Shown: piece after piece, positions 1 to 11,924 of the stretch
How the letters are laid out: every line of letters begins with the position of its first letter
How positions within the stretch are numbered: the stretch's first letter is position 1
Assembly (NCBI GenBank): GCA_032622095.1
Contig: CP136064.1
Span: 254,142,484 to 254,206,483, forward strand
Reading direction: 5' to 3'
From: Siphonodentalium dalli
Lineage: Eukaryota; Mollusca; Scaphopoda; Gadilida; Siphonodentaliidae
Length of the DNA stretch: 64,000 bases
Program-made: the position numbers and the translations under genes
Notes under the pieces: generated by a model
Seen by the model: the letters and a program-made list of their open reading frames with translations, nothing else
What the model was told of the DNA's origin: nothing
Databases searched by the model: none

Positions 1-520
1 TTTGAAGACCTCTGTCTGTCTGTCTGTATGTCTGTATGTCATTTATACAAATCTACGATTCTCGACCGATCGGGACGAAACTTGGTACGTGTGTGTAGTT
101 TGACCAGGCGGTCGTCGTTGTCGTATTGGCGAGCCCGTGCGACGCCCGTGCAGCGCATGCGCAGACGAGATCTCGGAAACGGGTGGATCTATCGACTTGA
201 AATTTGCTATGTGAATGTATCTTGCCCCGGATACGAATTTTATCGGGTCGCCGAGCCCGTGCGACGCAAGCTTCGCGCATGCGCAGACGAGATCTCGGAA
301 ACGGGTGGAGCTATCGACTTGAAATTTGCTATGTCAATGTATCTTGCCCGGAATACGAATTTTATCGGGTCGCCGATCCCGTGCGACGCCAGCTTCGCGC
401 ATGCGCAGACCATATCTCGGAAACGGGTAGAGCTATCGACTTGAAATTTCGTTCTTGAATTGACCGGACAACGTCGGGCTGGTTTTGAATAGCCCGGACA
501 ACGTCGGGCTCATCGGCTAG
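1..520 (+). mobile_element. Non-autonomous Helitron, 3' part
   Basis: The segment starts with a TCTG-rich microsatellite (about 10-40), then a block containing 'gaccgatcgggacgaaactt', then a tandem array, and it ends at CTAG (517-520) followed by T. A perfect 6-bp stem with an 8-nt loop (AGCCCG...CGGGCT, 491-510) sits 6 nt before that end. A hairpin just upstream of a CTRR terminus is the Helitron 3' signature. The hairpin sequence occurs a second time at 461-480 with a weaker left stem. The 5' end lies outside the window, and no helicase/Rep coding sequence is present. Degenerate TCTG plus 'accgattt' segments near 52.2 and 56.3 kb look like distant relatives. Confidence 0.75.
131..455 (+). 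repeat. Tandem repeat, about 122 bp x 2.7, inside the Helitron
   Basis: Units begin near 131, 252 and 374. Each carries 'gcatgcgcagac', 'atctcggaaacgggt' and 'tatcgacttgaaattt'. The first two units are near-identical. The third diverges after about 80 bp and runs into the terminal hairpins. Overlapping open frames here are produced by the repeat and are not likely genes. Confidence 0.85.
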
Positions 521-1104
521 TGTTATATAATTTAATAATTTAACAATCGAGTGTTATTCTGTTAACTCTGTTAACCTTGTATTTGTATTTGTATTATTAT
601 TGTGTTCTCTGTACCATTGACTGGTGGAGTGAGATTTAAAGATATACGTGATATCAACTTTGTTCACGCATTATATTGTGCATCATACACGCTAGTTAAT
701 TACCAGTATGCACTCATAATTCGATGTTATCGATTATCACCAATCAGAACCAATTACTCACGGTGATGTCGTCCAACTTCAACAATAGAAACTAGTAATA
801 CAAAAGTTGTTGACGGGAATATAAGTCACTTGAATCGATCTCGGGGAAATCCACAGAGCTGTAAGCCTAAACAGAAATCGGTATAGTTGCATCTCAGTCT
901 CAATCAAACAAAGTTGTTCTTGATGACACTAAAAAGGCAGACTCATGTGGACCGAGCGACAATCGAAATTCGACCTTAAATTTCTCCTTTCTGGATGAAA
1001 TATAAAAAGTCACCGGGACGACCGATGCTGTGTGTGGTAACACACTTTCTGGTCTCACCAACTTCAGTGCTTCTGTAGCCATGTCAGTGCTTCTGTAGCC
1101 ATGC
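521..1104. other. No gene recognised
   Basis: This is AT-rich sequence without a supported gene. A 20-bp direct duplication around 'cagtgcttctgtagccatg' lies at about 1061-1103. The right part may belong to the 5' region of the LINE relic that follows. Confidence 0.5.
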
Positions 1105-2023
1105 AGAGGAAGCGAATGCGAGGATCGATCAGCTCGACATGTCTATGAACACAAACAAGAACTTCGACACAATAGCAAGTTACTTCGATCCGCTATTCAA
1201 ATTCTCATTGACAATTATGAAATACGCATCAATTCTCTGGAACATAATGTCGTTGTGAGAGATAACGCTGACCGGGAAATTCAAAACCGATACCTCTTCT
1301 CCGTTACACAGAACAGTATACGCGAGTTCCAAATCAAATGATCATGACTCTCTTGGATGCCACCCATCTTATGGGATCGGCGCGTCTGTGCCATCTAGTT
1401 CCAACTTGCGTGGGAGTAGTTACTATGAAAATGATTCTCGACTCCCCAAAACAAGAAGTTTCTACATAGGAGACGTTGCTCCCGACGACGACCAGAAGGT
1501 TATTCGAGACAATCTCATTGAACGTCACATAGTTCCATCCCACGTACAGGTAATGAGTAGCAGAATGTTTCCCGTTTCAAGTGCTAAGATAACAATTGCC
1601 TTAGATCAATGTGACCTTATCTCATCAACATATTTTTGGCCAGATGACGTGTACAGTCGACCGTGGCGAAATATGGTTTATGCAGCGTTCCTTGATTCAA
1701 AGAAAGCTTTCGATCGCGTATGGCACGGAGGGCTCGTGTTTTCAAACATGTACTCAAATGTACAGAGCCATGTTCTTTGTAATGGAATAACATCAGGGGC
1801 CTTCACATATGAGCAAGGTACAGGACAAAGATCGCTGTTGTCGCCCCTCTTGTATCTTGTCTTTATTGATGAACTTGTGGCACCCCTGTCAGATTCGCTT
1901 GATGGTGTCACATTAGCTCTATTTCACATAACTCTTATTTCATTCACCGATGGAGGTCTCCGTAGACTCCTCAACATATGTCACAAATATAGTTTAAAGT
2001 GGCGCTTCCAGTTCTCAAACTAG
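1105..2023 (+). pseudogene. LINE relic: ORF1 fragment joined to reverse transcriptase
   Basis: Near 1105-1180 a short stretch reads as coiled coil (NARIDQLD...). The open frame 1388-2023 (211 codons) has two parts. Its first ~100 residues look like the C-terminal part of a LINE ORF1 (FYIGDVAPDDD, later a WPDDV-RPWR motif, as in the WPxGVxVRxFR signature of several LINE ORF1 proteins). From about residue 97 it reads as reverse transcriptase (AFLDSKKAFDRVWHGGL, then LLSPLLYLVFIDEL). The YxDD active-site motif is absent, replaced by a degenerate stretch before LRRLLNICHKYSLKW. The direct join of ORF1-like and RT-like sequence implies an internal deletion. It is not functional. The lineage cannot be fixed by eye. 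Confidence 0.75.
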
Positions 2024-2306
2024 AAAAGAAATACAGTATCGCCGTTTAAGTATACAGTGCCAATAAAACTACAAACTATCTAGCGTTAATAATGTAGAAA
2101 CAAAGCAGACCATGGTACATAAACATGTTTATCACATAATTTGGCCATAAAAGCAGTTTCATAATTATCGGTAATAGACATGTTTAATATCAGCGCGTGC
2201 GATGACGTCACGGCGTTCTTCAAATAACTTGCGATCGCTGTAGTTTATGATTGTTGTTTTCGATGAATATTTCGCGTTGCTTCGGGTTTATTTGATCATG
2301 TGATAA

Positions 2307-2455
2307 AAGGTATCTCACACTCGTCCTATTTTATACGTAATTTATCAACCTCGTCCTCTAAATTCTATTTGAGCCTCGGTAAACATCGGCTCAAATCGAA
2401 TGTAGTGAACTCGGTTGATAAATTCCGTATAAAATAGAAACTCATGTGAGATCCT
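2307..2455. mobile_element. Small foldback MITE
   Basis: The left arm (aggtatctcacactcgtc...attttatacg-aatttatcaacc) is matched in reverse complement at 2410-2455, giving an imperfect stem of about 45 bp per arm around a ~60-bp centre. A palindromic CRE-like TGACGTCA lies just outside, at about 2204. It has no coding capacity. The exact ends and target duplication were not resolved. Confidence 0.6.
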
Positions 2456-2650
2456 CTATATATATGATATGAGATTGAGAAGGGTGGATTATGATAAAAT
2501 ACGTGTTATGTATTATCATCCTATCGATATCTACTTGGGTACATATACATTGTTACCAAAATATGGCACATATAGTATCGACACATTTAATATCTAAGAC
2601 TGGGCAATTGGCATGATTAAACCTTATTTATTTTACATAGCATTGTTATT

Positions 2651-4120
2651 ATGTTAGTATCATCCGATAGAAAACTATTCTGTAACTCCATCGACTTTAG
2701 AAAATCGTTTGATTCAACTTGGAGCGATGCACTTTGGATAAAGTTGCTAAATCTGAATATAAATGGGAAGTTGATGGTTGTCATAATATATATATGTAGT
2801 AAAATTACGACTAGCGGAAAAAGTGATACTACACGCTCAGACTTCTTCACCAGTAATACTGGTTTATATCAAGGCGAATTAAAGTCACCTCTCCTATTTT
2901 CCCTATATGTGAATGATCTCCAATATTTTCTTAAATGACTGTGCAATCCACGGCCTAGCAAGATGTTGGGTCATATATCCGTATGTTATGTCTACTGTGT
3001 ACTGATGACACAACATATCCTCGCGCAAATACGCACATAATCGACCGCGTACACTTGAAAAGTCGTGAGTTGGCTTATTTGTGTCATTGTCCGCACGTAA
3101 TCTGCTTATAATTGGTCTCATTATGAGTCGATAATGTGACTAAAATGTTCTCATTTTCAGCACATTATCGACTCACAGTGTATCATAAGTAGATAATGTG
3201 CGGATTTTCGGAAGAATAGGCCGGATGACACTGTCATTTTTTCAGAAAGTGAAGAAAATATGCACCGCGCCCTTGTCGCGTTCTCAGACTGTGCTGATGC
3301 ATGGAACCTGCACGTTAAACAGCTAAAACAATGATCTTCTGCAAAAGAATGCCAAAATATAAACATGTATTTTTGTTTAGGGTCAAGAGATTGATCTAGT
3401 CAAAGAATTCATTTATCTTGGATGTAGTGTTTTTATAACGACCGCTTTTAAACCACGCATATAAAGTTACCCCCCGATTTAATGCTGAAACTGTCGTCCT
3501 TCAAATTATGCTATACGGGAGTGAGGTCTGTTGTTTCGAAAATATTAATGTTCCTAAATAGCTGCACTTAAATATTTTGTAAAATCATGTTAACAATGAG
3601 GTAAAACATCCCAAATTATATGGTTTATGTTGAACTCGGCAGATACCCCCTCCTGATAGAAGTTAAATGTCGAACATGCACTATCATACTGGTCTCGATT
3701 GGTTTTAGGCGAAGGATCTATGCTAGCTAAAATGTCTACGAAATCATGAATCACCTTTCCAATATAGATCCAGAAAATACAAACAAATTCAAATGGTTAT
3801 CATTCGTCAGGAAAACACTATAAAACTAAGGAAATAAAGCAACATGGGATTCACACATGTCATTATCTAAAACTAGTGTCAAAAGCATTAAGCAATTTTT
3901 GAGCATTTCGCGCAAATATCTAGCACATCTGATTCTGCAAGAGGATTATGTAGATATTTGCAGTTTCTTACCTCTTATCTTACAAGATTTATCGTAAAAA
4001 TTAGAACGACAGATTACCGATTGAGAGTGAGCGATGGGCCAAGAATTCTGACAGCGGAAAAAATCTAAAATGTTAATTTTGCACTGCTGATTGTTTGCGA
4101 CGAAGAACATTCTGTTCTAA
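2651..4120 (+). pseudogene. LINE relic: reverse transcriptase to C-terminal domain
   Basis: The open stretch 2651-2938 reads as the RT core: DFRKSFDSTWSDALWIKLL, then YQGELKSPLLFSLYVNDL. It is followed by a ~300-bp gap without recognisable RT, where the YADD region is lost or replaced. Later remnants follow in the same orientation but different frames: a thumb-like segment near 3247 (ALVAFSDCADAWNLHV), EFIYLGCSV near 3405, LYGSEV near 3515 and a degenerate C-terminal region near 4015-4115. The order matches the LINE at 18301-19245 (minus), so it is probably the same broad family. Frameshifts and stops make it dead. Confidence 0.75.
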
Positions 4121-4185
4121 TATGGGAAAAGATTGCTGTATATATCTAGCTATTACTGGCAGAATTATTGAACAATATGTCCTCC

Positions 4186-4640
4186 GTGCGTGCGTGTGTC
4201 CGTGCGTCCGTCCGCATCTTTGTCCGCATGAGTACTTGAGCAATATTCAACAGAATTTCTTGATATTTGGTTTGTGGTTTACTTTTGAGAAGACGCAGGC
4301 CAAGTTCGAATGTGGTCATGTTCGATTATTTTTGACCGATTTTTGTCACTTTTTCGACTTAGAAATCGCTGTTTTCGTGTTGTCCACAAGGTAACTTGAA
4401 CACTATTCGATATAATTTCTTGATATTTCGTATGTGGTTCAAATTTGAGAAGACGCAGGCCAAGTTCTAATGTGATCACGGTCCGATGATTTTTGACGGA
4501 GTTATGCCCTTTTTCCACATAGAAATCGTTTCTTTTTCGTATTGTCCGCATTGTAACTTGAACAATATTCAACATAATTTCTTGATATTTGGATATTTGG
4601 TGTGTGGCTCACTTTTGAGAACATGCAGGTCATTGTCAAG
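4186..4640 (+). repeat. Tandem repeat, about 160-170 bp x 2.7
   Basis: The array starts with a CCGTGCGT/TCCG-rich stretch. Three units then carry 'aatttcttgatattt' and 'gagaa(g/c)a(c/t)gcagg'; the gcagg anchors lie near 4295, 4455 and 4625. The first two units continue with 'tttttgac' and 'agaaatcg'. Overlapping frames on both strands are by-products of the repeat. The internal tandem layout resembles the array at 131-455, but relationship is inference. Confidence 0.8.
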
Positions 4641-6080
4641 TTTGAGTAAAATTTTGCCAGAATTTGAATTCTTGTTCTTAAAAAAGTCAACGCCCAAAAA
4701 CTCTACCTCGATCTGGGGACGTGGGGTCATCGACCTTTTATTTCTATAGAACATGTGAGCGTGTTAACGCGGATCAGACGCACATTTTGCCAAAATGTCC
4801 TTGTATTTCAAAATGGATTTGATCAAAATCTGCCAGGAATTTCTTCGTGAAATTTGGCACAAGCGCTTATTTGGACACAATATTTAAGAACGATCGACCC
4901 ATATTATGGATATTATAACTTCATTAATTTTCTTTATGGCATGAAAAATATTGAAAATTTCACTGTTTTCAGGTACCAAGAATTTCTGTAAAAATAGATT
5001 TGTTTCAAAGGTGCAGTTCAAGTATCCATGATAAAAAAAAACAATTAAAATAAAAATAAGCTCACTGTGGGGTTATTTCAGAATCAGGTAAGTGGAATAT
5101 GAACACAGGCCCTTCCGACGCTGAATACAGGCTCACAATGGGAGCCTGTTTCAGCTAGTTTGTAATAATATACATGCGCCAGATCCCATCGATCTTTCCG
5201 ACCAAAGGGGATCGAATCATAAATTTGGTCTTAAATTTAAGATTTTCTTAAGACACCTCACCCCAGACTTAAAATTTACTTACTGTATGATATAAATTTG
5301 AACTTAAGACCATCTTAAGTCCCAATTATGTTATAAGTTGCTTCCTTGAAACTGCATGCCTTGGGGCATGGCCCACATATATATAACCACGTTAGTGTTT
5401 ATGTCTCGCATAATTATACATCAATGAATTACTCACCGACAAGTCCGTTTTAGTTGAATCAAATATACCAGGTGACACTAAATCGCGTGGTAGCATATAC
5501 TTCAACTTAGTAAGGAACAATCCGAGACTCACAATCCGAGCACTAACTAGCAGATGTTTCACCAAGGATGTCGAGATATGGTCTGAGGTGAAAGTTGAAA
5601 CAGGTGACATGACAACTTAGCCTGGATATAGATCGATTTATGATGTCTCGAAACTGGGATAGTTTGATTGGAATAAGTAAGTAATCGCGGAACAGAAACA
5701 GTATATGCAGGTATTAGAGATCATTAAAGCACACGGCTGTTTCCTGTAGACTCGGCGTTGACAATCAATATGTTTATGCAGAATCACATATGTGACAAAC
5801 GAATCATCAATACATTATACACATTTCACAATGGTGCAATATGGTGTGAATAAACAAGCGTCTGGGTGGTTTAATTTGAAATATTAGCCGCTGGTGTCAT
5901 GTAAAGTAGTCAGTTCAGTTCAAAGATGGGTGATGACAAAGAGGGGTGGTGACAAAGAAGGTGGTGATCTCACATGTTCCTCGCCACGTCTTATGTATTT
6001 GAAGTTTACGTAAGAAAATATGATCATGTTTGAAGGAGGGTTCATAACGTGTGAATGCTGCAAACAGTCAATGCCCGCGA
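4641..6080. other. No gene recognised; short inverted repeats
   Basis: This is AT-rich non-coding sequence. At 5215-5345 a pair of 'cttaag'-containing arms (ggtcttaaattt / aaatttgaacttaagacc) forms an imperfect inverted repeat that looks like a MITE. At 5105-5150 'cccttccgacgctgaata..aggctc' resembles the segments near 52.56 and 56.56 kb, suggesting a shared dispersed repeat. Confidence 0.45.
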
Positions 6081-7250
6081 TGGTGTAAATCTCCTCCTGG
6101 TGGAGTTTTGGGCGTCACATTCGAATAAGAAGTGATATTCGTCTCTTGTACTGCGCCGTTATCACATAGATAGCGAAATTTGTTGTATACGTCTATTTGG
6201 TTCCAAGAGCCCATTTCAATTGGCAAGTGGTGATTCGAACATCGGAATCCTATTTAAGGTCCATATATCATTAAATTTCAATTGAGAAAGGTATTTTTCT
6301 TGACTAAACTCAGTTTTGAATAATCTGTAAGTGCGATATTTGTTAATATCTACGTTCCATTGATGATAGAATTGATTTTTTAGAGCAATTTTTATCATTC
6401 CATTTAACCAGTTGTGGTCGACCACATTAATAAACTGATTCAAACATTCATAGTTCATACCACATGTAGTGAGAATATTGTGTACATATTCGACCCATCG
6501 TCCCACATGGGACATATTCTTATTTGCGAGATCCACATACTAATACAATTGATAATTAAATTTATTGTGAACAATCTAGACCATTTTCGCCCAATATGTA
6601 ATTATTCGGACATTAACCTCGACTCTGATAGGATATACCATAACTCTCGATGTGCTCGGCTTTAGTTTTAGAATACATTTTAAAAATTTCTGTAACTTTT
6701 CAAGCTATTCAACATGTTCGTACCCATATTTCGCATCCGTATAATAGTATGGGTTTTACTGTCATCGCGAATACGTCTATTTGAATATTGGTTGGAATAT
6801 CCATGCATCGCGCTTTATAAATTAGTGAGTACATCGCTCGGGTAGCTTTAGGTAATAAAGATTTCTTAGTTTCGTGAAAGCTGTTAGATCTGTCGAATAT
6901 GACATCGAGGTAAGTATATTTATTCGCGATTTCCAATATTTCTTCATTTAATATTATCCGCCAATTTGGCTTTCCTTTGCCGCCAAAGACTAACAATTTG
7001 GTTATTTTTTAATATTGACCTTGATTTTCCAAAGGTTGCAATATTCAGAAAGCTCGTGCAAAGCCTTTCTCATCTCTTTGGCGATTCTGCAAAGATAACC
7101 GTGTCATCCGCGTATAACATCATTAATATTTTCAAGTAACTACCAATTTCGTCTAGTATATTCTGCTGTGGTAATTTAAGCGAATCAATTTTACTAGATA
7201 TCAGGAAATCTTGTAAAAATTATGAGATTATCACCCTGTGAAACACCAGG
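6080..7250 (-). pseudogene. LINE relic with intact LYADD motif
   Basis: Read on the minus strand from about 7250, the sequence shows GVSQGDNL, then LKILMMLYADDTVIFAES near 7090-7140. This is the RT active-site block (YADD retained) followed by LHELSEYCNLWKI. A frameshift in an A-run leads to the open stretch 6996-6709 (LVFGGKGKP..., KYTYLDVIFD..., VKPILLYGCEIW). A second open stretch, 6536-6216, is the distal C-terminal region. The preserved order palm, thumb, LYGxEIW, C-terminal domain identifies a non-LTR retrotransposon. Several frameshifts mean it is inactive. The 5' half is missing; the upstream flank begins with 'ggggccgtattcacc', which may be another repeat's edge. Confidence 0.8.
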
Positions 7251-7589
7251 GGCCGTATTCACCAATTGGGTTTATTTTATAAACCAGGTAGTTTATTAGG
7301 TAGCGTCTGAATGCACAAGGTATCTTCGCTATAACGTTAACGACACACGCTGTCGAGGATGTGATTGACCCAATCTATCTGTTTTCCATTTGTATTTGTC
7401 AATGTATTATGACTAAATCGCGATCGGTAACCGGTCAAGCTCAACATAAATCCACACGGCCACGGGGAGGGACGATCAAGATACACTGGACTGACCTCGG
7501 TTCGGCTCGTTGTGAGAACATTTGGAAATCGGAACATGAAAATCACAAAATCCTAGCATCTAGACTGGCCTCGAGCTTAATTTCCAAGC

Positions 7590-7985
7590 GTTAGAAGTTT
7601 CCCACCTGACACCCTTTACTATTCGGTTGAAAAATTTCGAATAATTTTGCAGTTTTTGACTGGCCACGAGGTACAAACCAGGACACAAGCTTGCCAAATG
7701 TTGGAAATTTCCAACCTGATACCCACATAAGGTCTGAAATTTTTCAACTAATGGCCTTCTCAGGCAATCATATTGAATAAAAGTAGGAGAAATTGTATGC
7801 AAATGTTGGTCTAAAAACAACAAATCCCCCTACTTATGAACAATTTCAACATATTATTGGTGTGAAATTTCTAACTAATGTTGTGTCAGGTTATGAATTT
7901 CCAACTATTGAATATTTGACAACAGTTGGAGGGGATGTGTGGGACACCCACCCCTAAAAAAAACCTGTCGCCACGACCCTGAAAA
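7590..7985. repeat. Dispersed repeat, possible inverted copy near 48.0-48.4 kb
   Basis: The segment holds recurring 'gaaatttccaac' and 'tttttcaac' phrases and an 18-bp block 'tggtctaaaaacaacaaa' whose reverse complement occurs near 48195. The rest of the similarity is loose to the eye. No coding signal is seen. Confidence 0.35.
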
Positions 7986-8069
7986 TATGATGAGTGGAGG
8001 TTTGTTGTTCGCTATAGCATTTAAGCACAATCCAAATACTAGACATGATCTATTCGGATATCTCCCAAC

Positions 8070-8275
8070 ACACGCTGATTGCTTTGTTGTAAATATGTAT
8101 CTTTATTCCCACATATAATGAAGAACATATATATATATAAACATTACAAATAAATTGAGAACATAAATACATCAGGAATTTGGCTATATACTATATATAG
8201 GTTTATATAATTAGACAGATGAAGAGTCAAAGACGAACCCAATTAATAATGCGTATATTCAAGACATCTACATGT
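8070..8275 (+). repeat. Dispersed ~205-bp repeat, copy 1
   Basis: Direct copy of 16211-16425. Both share 'cacgctgattgctttgttgt', 'aaatatgtatctttattccc', a TATATA run, 'aacattacaaataaattga' and 'tatataattagac'. The copies differ by scattered substitutions and small indels. No protein or TIR was recognised, so the class is unknown. Confidence 0.8.
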
Positions 8276-8794
8276 TCAAAAAGTGTTGCGTTCGTCGGTT
8301 GTGTACTTCACACACATTACTTCCCCCCTGTTACTCATGACTGAAATTAACCAAAAGTGTACTGCTATGCGCAGCATGTTTTATGTAACATGTGGTCAAT
8401 CTATGATTGCGCCAATCATCTTGATCGGATAATCCAATACCGCGTGGCGATGTCCTTCCCATCGACGTCCACCGAGAGCTTCGCATCGAGCGTCGCCTCG
8501 TATAAACTACCTGGATTCTGTTGTGAATAAAATTTATCAAACGAGTTTCATAAAATCTTAACTCCCAACATACCGAGTTTTAAGATCTTGTATATCATAT
8601 GAACAAGACTAGAGCTTTGTGGCTTTCTAACAAATCAAAATTCCTAAAAGAAGCTGAAAAATACATACATTTACACAACCGTTTACGACAATTGCGAGCC
8701 CTGTGGCACCATCAATTTGCCTCTTTATTGTGTCTATTTTCGTTAGTGCAACGAAGTTGGACAATAATTAAACTTCAATGAACAAAGCAATCAT
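8276..8794. other. No gene recognised
   Basis: Short open frames exist on both strands (e.g. 8599-8781 plus, 60 codons), but none has recognisable domains or splice context. Confidence 0.5.
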
Positions 8795-8960
8795 TGTAAG
8801 TAAGTAAGTAAGTAATGCTTTATTCTCAGCCATTATAATACATGGTACATGAGAACATGGTACATGGTACATGTGCATTGTCTGGTTTGGTGTCATGTCC
8901 GGGTTTTCGAAAGAGTATTCATCCACATCATTAAACATAAAGAAGCGGTGGGTCATTTTG
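8795..8960 (-). mobile_element. Possible non-LTR element 3' end with ACTT tail
   Basis: On the minus strand the sequence runs into 'gaataaagcattacttactt' and then a short (ACTT)n run at about 8800-8815. Such a simple tail directly after an AATAAA signal is how many LINE/SINE 3' ends look. A small repeat of 'catggtacatg' lies just upstream. No RT remnant is adjacent, so the assignment is tentative. Confidence 0.45.
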
Positions 8961-9070
8961 TTGGTGCGCTACCAAGTTATATGTAGCACGCTCATATTCA
9001 TCACTGGTGACATCTAAGGAAATATGTAATGGTTTTTAGTGATATAATATGGGTTTCATGTGATATAATA

Positions 9071-9132
9071 AAATATCATATTGAACCACTTAAGATAAAC
9101 CACAACATATTAAGTGGTTAAATATGATATTT
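9071..9132. repeat. Perfect-looking hairpin, 22-bp arms
   Basis: The left arm 'aaatatcatattgaaccac' (9071-9092) is matched by its reverse complement at 9111-9132 with about one mismatch around an 18-nt loop. It is probably the core of a small foldback MITE. Confidence 0.7.
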
Positions 9133-10180
9133 AATACAGGGTATGTATATATTTACATACAAGTCACATAAATGAAATCGTCCAAAGTGAAATAACCTCC
9201 ATTAGTTCGATATTATGAGCATCCTTTACTAAAAAAATGGATCGTTGTTTGTAAAATAATGTACGATCCATTATCAAACATGTATTAACCGAATGTGGCG
9301 AACAAAGGAGTGATTCCATCCTCATATTGTAATTCCATGATATCCTAATGCATATATATGCAATGGTTGATACTGAATCTCGCACCATCTATTCGCACTA
9401 TATTAACGATCAGTTTTCTTTGCTGGAGAGAACACAGTTGTCGATGAAACGATTGGGTTTCCGTACTTAGCTAATTGCTAGAAACTGCCTCGAGAGTTTG
9501 AACATAAAACGTGGCTTAAATGACAACTTTATCAATACAATTTGCGGACGATATCTTGAAGTAAATAGGTTAATGCATAGCTGACTGCCATTGCATAGAA
9601 TTCATGTACTTATGGGTGAGTATACCTCAGAGAAAGATTACCGATTAATGGGACACATATACATGCTCCAGGTCACTATCGTATATGCTGGAAAGTATGC
9701 AAGTGAACATGACGGGTATCGCAAACGCGCTATTAAATGATTTTCCCTCTCTCCGTTTCTCTTTCATCGACTCATAGGAATGTTTGCTAGTTGCAATATA
9801 CAATGATATCCTGATATTTGGATACCCGATGCCTCTTTATGCCAAGTTTTGTATATTGTAATGAAGTCACATTCAACTAATTTATCTATATTATACCTGT
9901 GTATTGATTCATGAATCATTGTTCTGCGATGTGAACGCAACCTGCGTCGCGATGGATACGCTATCATTACCGTATTTTACGCCAATCATATATGAGAGCA
10001 AACACTGATTATGTACATGTATCATCATTTTTGTCTGTGTTTAGAGTTATGCTTCGAAAAAGAGCCTTACTACTGTTGTTACATACAGTAAATTAACGCA
10101 TCGATGTTGCAACGCGTGGTTGATGATTTATAATGAAAATAAGACCAAATTCGTTATATCTTTAAATATGTTCTATCTCT
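9133..10180. other. No gene recognised
   Basis: AT-rich sequence. Short frames are present, but no domain, splice pattern or repeat structure was recognised. Confidence 0.5.
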
Positions 10181-11165
10181 TCATACCCCGTGTGGCCCCG
10201 GGGTAGAATAGGCTTACCACCCCACTGCGAGGGATAACATACCCTAATGTGGCACCATGTTTGCCGTGGTGTGCATCCCGTGAGGTGAGGTGTGATGTAT
10301 GTGTCCTGGGGGTACTAGGGTATCAACAATCGTGTCTACTAACAAGTGTTCTGATGCCAGCACCCAGAACGAGAATCAAACCAAACTCGTTAGTATATCA
10401 CTACATGTAGCAACACAAGTTGAGGAGACTGATATTATTCCTGTTCCAGAACATGTAAAGCAGGCAATGGATACAGCTTCTGTCCTTAAGTAATTTCCTC
10501 CGAAACAATATATCCAACTTGATCCTATTGTTCCAAAAGAAAAATCGCCTGTTGCTTCGAAACAACGATCGCCAAAGTCACTCAAACGTTACGACACTCA
10601 GAAAGAGAGGTACCTCTTTGAGCTTTCAAAATTTGACCGCATGATTGAAGAGAAACGGCAAACCCCCCAAAGACAAGAAATAGTGTTTGTGGATCGAAGC
10701 TGTCGGTTCTGTGAAGGATGACATTCTGTCTCACCCACCCGACAATCAGCTTGATGCATTGGATGATAACGGTTCGTGCGCGATTAATCAAATATTATAA
10801 GTACCTTCTCACTTCAAATTCTGATTTTGAAAGCTACTTTAAATATTTCGATGTGGATCCTTGGTAATTTCGTGTTCTTTAGTTTCTATTTATTATCTAG
10901 TCTTGTGCTACTTTTATCCGTTTCATAGTATGATTGCACACTAGTCAGTTCCTGAATGTATAGTCTTGACTCCAAGTGGAAACATTCGTCTTGGGTGATT
11001 TTATTTTTACATAGCTCATCATTGCATTGTTTTAATCTAATCCACTGTCTGATTTATCTACACATTTGCTTCGCTAAGATCGTTTTTTATACCTTATTCT
11101 GTTCTTGGTCGTGATATGACCTAGCGGCTAAAACGACGTTAAAGCGCCAAATCAATCAATCTATT
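10180..11165 (+). mobile_element. Internally deleted LINE (Nimb-like): 5' region, ORF1 remnant, 3' UTR
   Basis: The 5' block 'ggccccggggtagaatagg' (about 10194-10212) resembles a leader found in molluscan repeats. An ORF1-like remnant follows, 10299-10800: an open frame to 10493, then past a stop a lysine/glutamate-rich coiled-coil-like stretch (RYDTQKERYLFELSKFDRM) and a tail reading DNGSCAINQIL-stop near 10765-10800. In related elements ORF2 would come next. Here the sequence passes directly to a 3' UTR-like region ending 'gacctagcggctaaaacgac' plus a short CAAT-type tail (11126-11165). The reverse transcriptase is absent, so this is a deletion derivative that could only be moved in trans. 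Family naming rests on recollection of the tail motif. Confidence 0.55.
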
Positions 11166-11924
11166 TCTCCCTATAATCAGTTTTATATAGTTTCCTTGGT
11201 ATAACAAATTAAATATGAACCGAAGACTCCTGTCCGGAGCACAGGTTCTTGACAGAAAATTGGTCATAATACTAAAAGTACCTATATATAAGACAACTTA
11301 GAAAAGGTTCCTGACTCTTCGAATTTATAATTTTAATATGTTACTAACATGTGGCCAGCAATACAATAATACAAATACAATAAACTATAAAGGTAGGCCA
11401 TCGTATTCCTATAACAATTCCCTACCTTTGTTATATATGGGTCAATCATTTTCGAAAGCAGAAATATCTTCCAGGAAACCATCGAGACCACTTAAAACTT
11501 GTCGAACAGGACTCTGTGCGGTCTCATGGCATTATTAGTAGCCTGTCATATGTAACAAAAATGGGTTTCGTAAATTTTTTGGGGGGGATTTTTGGCAACA
11601 TATCTTTTCTTAAACTCGATTGAAACTAGATCACAGCCGTTGGACATCGATCCGCGCCGACGTAATTGCTTCCCCGTCGGTACTTGATTCCATAGTGTGA
11701 TATATTGATATTTTGTTAGGCGCTGGAGATCATCACCTTTATTTTTTAGCTATATATCATAGCCATGTGACATGGGCAATGACCACCCCTAAAATGAGAA
11801 ATTGTTCTTCACTGTAAACAATGGCCACACTATTTGTGGGGCGGGTAGAGGACACAATCGTCAATGATATGGTAAACACATCACACTGGTATAGTTTATA
11901 TTGGTATTTAATACCCCCCCCCCC
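11166..11924. other. No gene recognised
   Basis: AT-rich sequence with homopolymer runs (T then G near 11575; C10 near 11915). The 66-codon frame at 11338-11538 has no recognisable feature. Confidence 0.5.
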
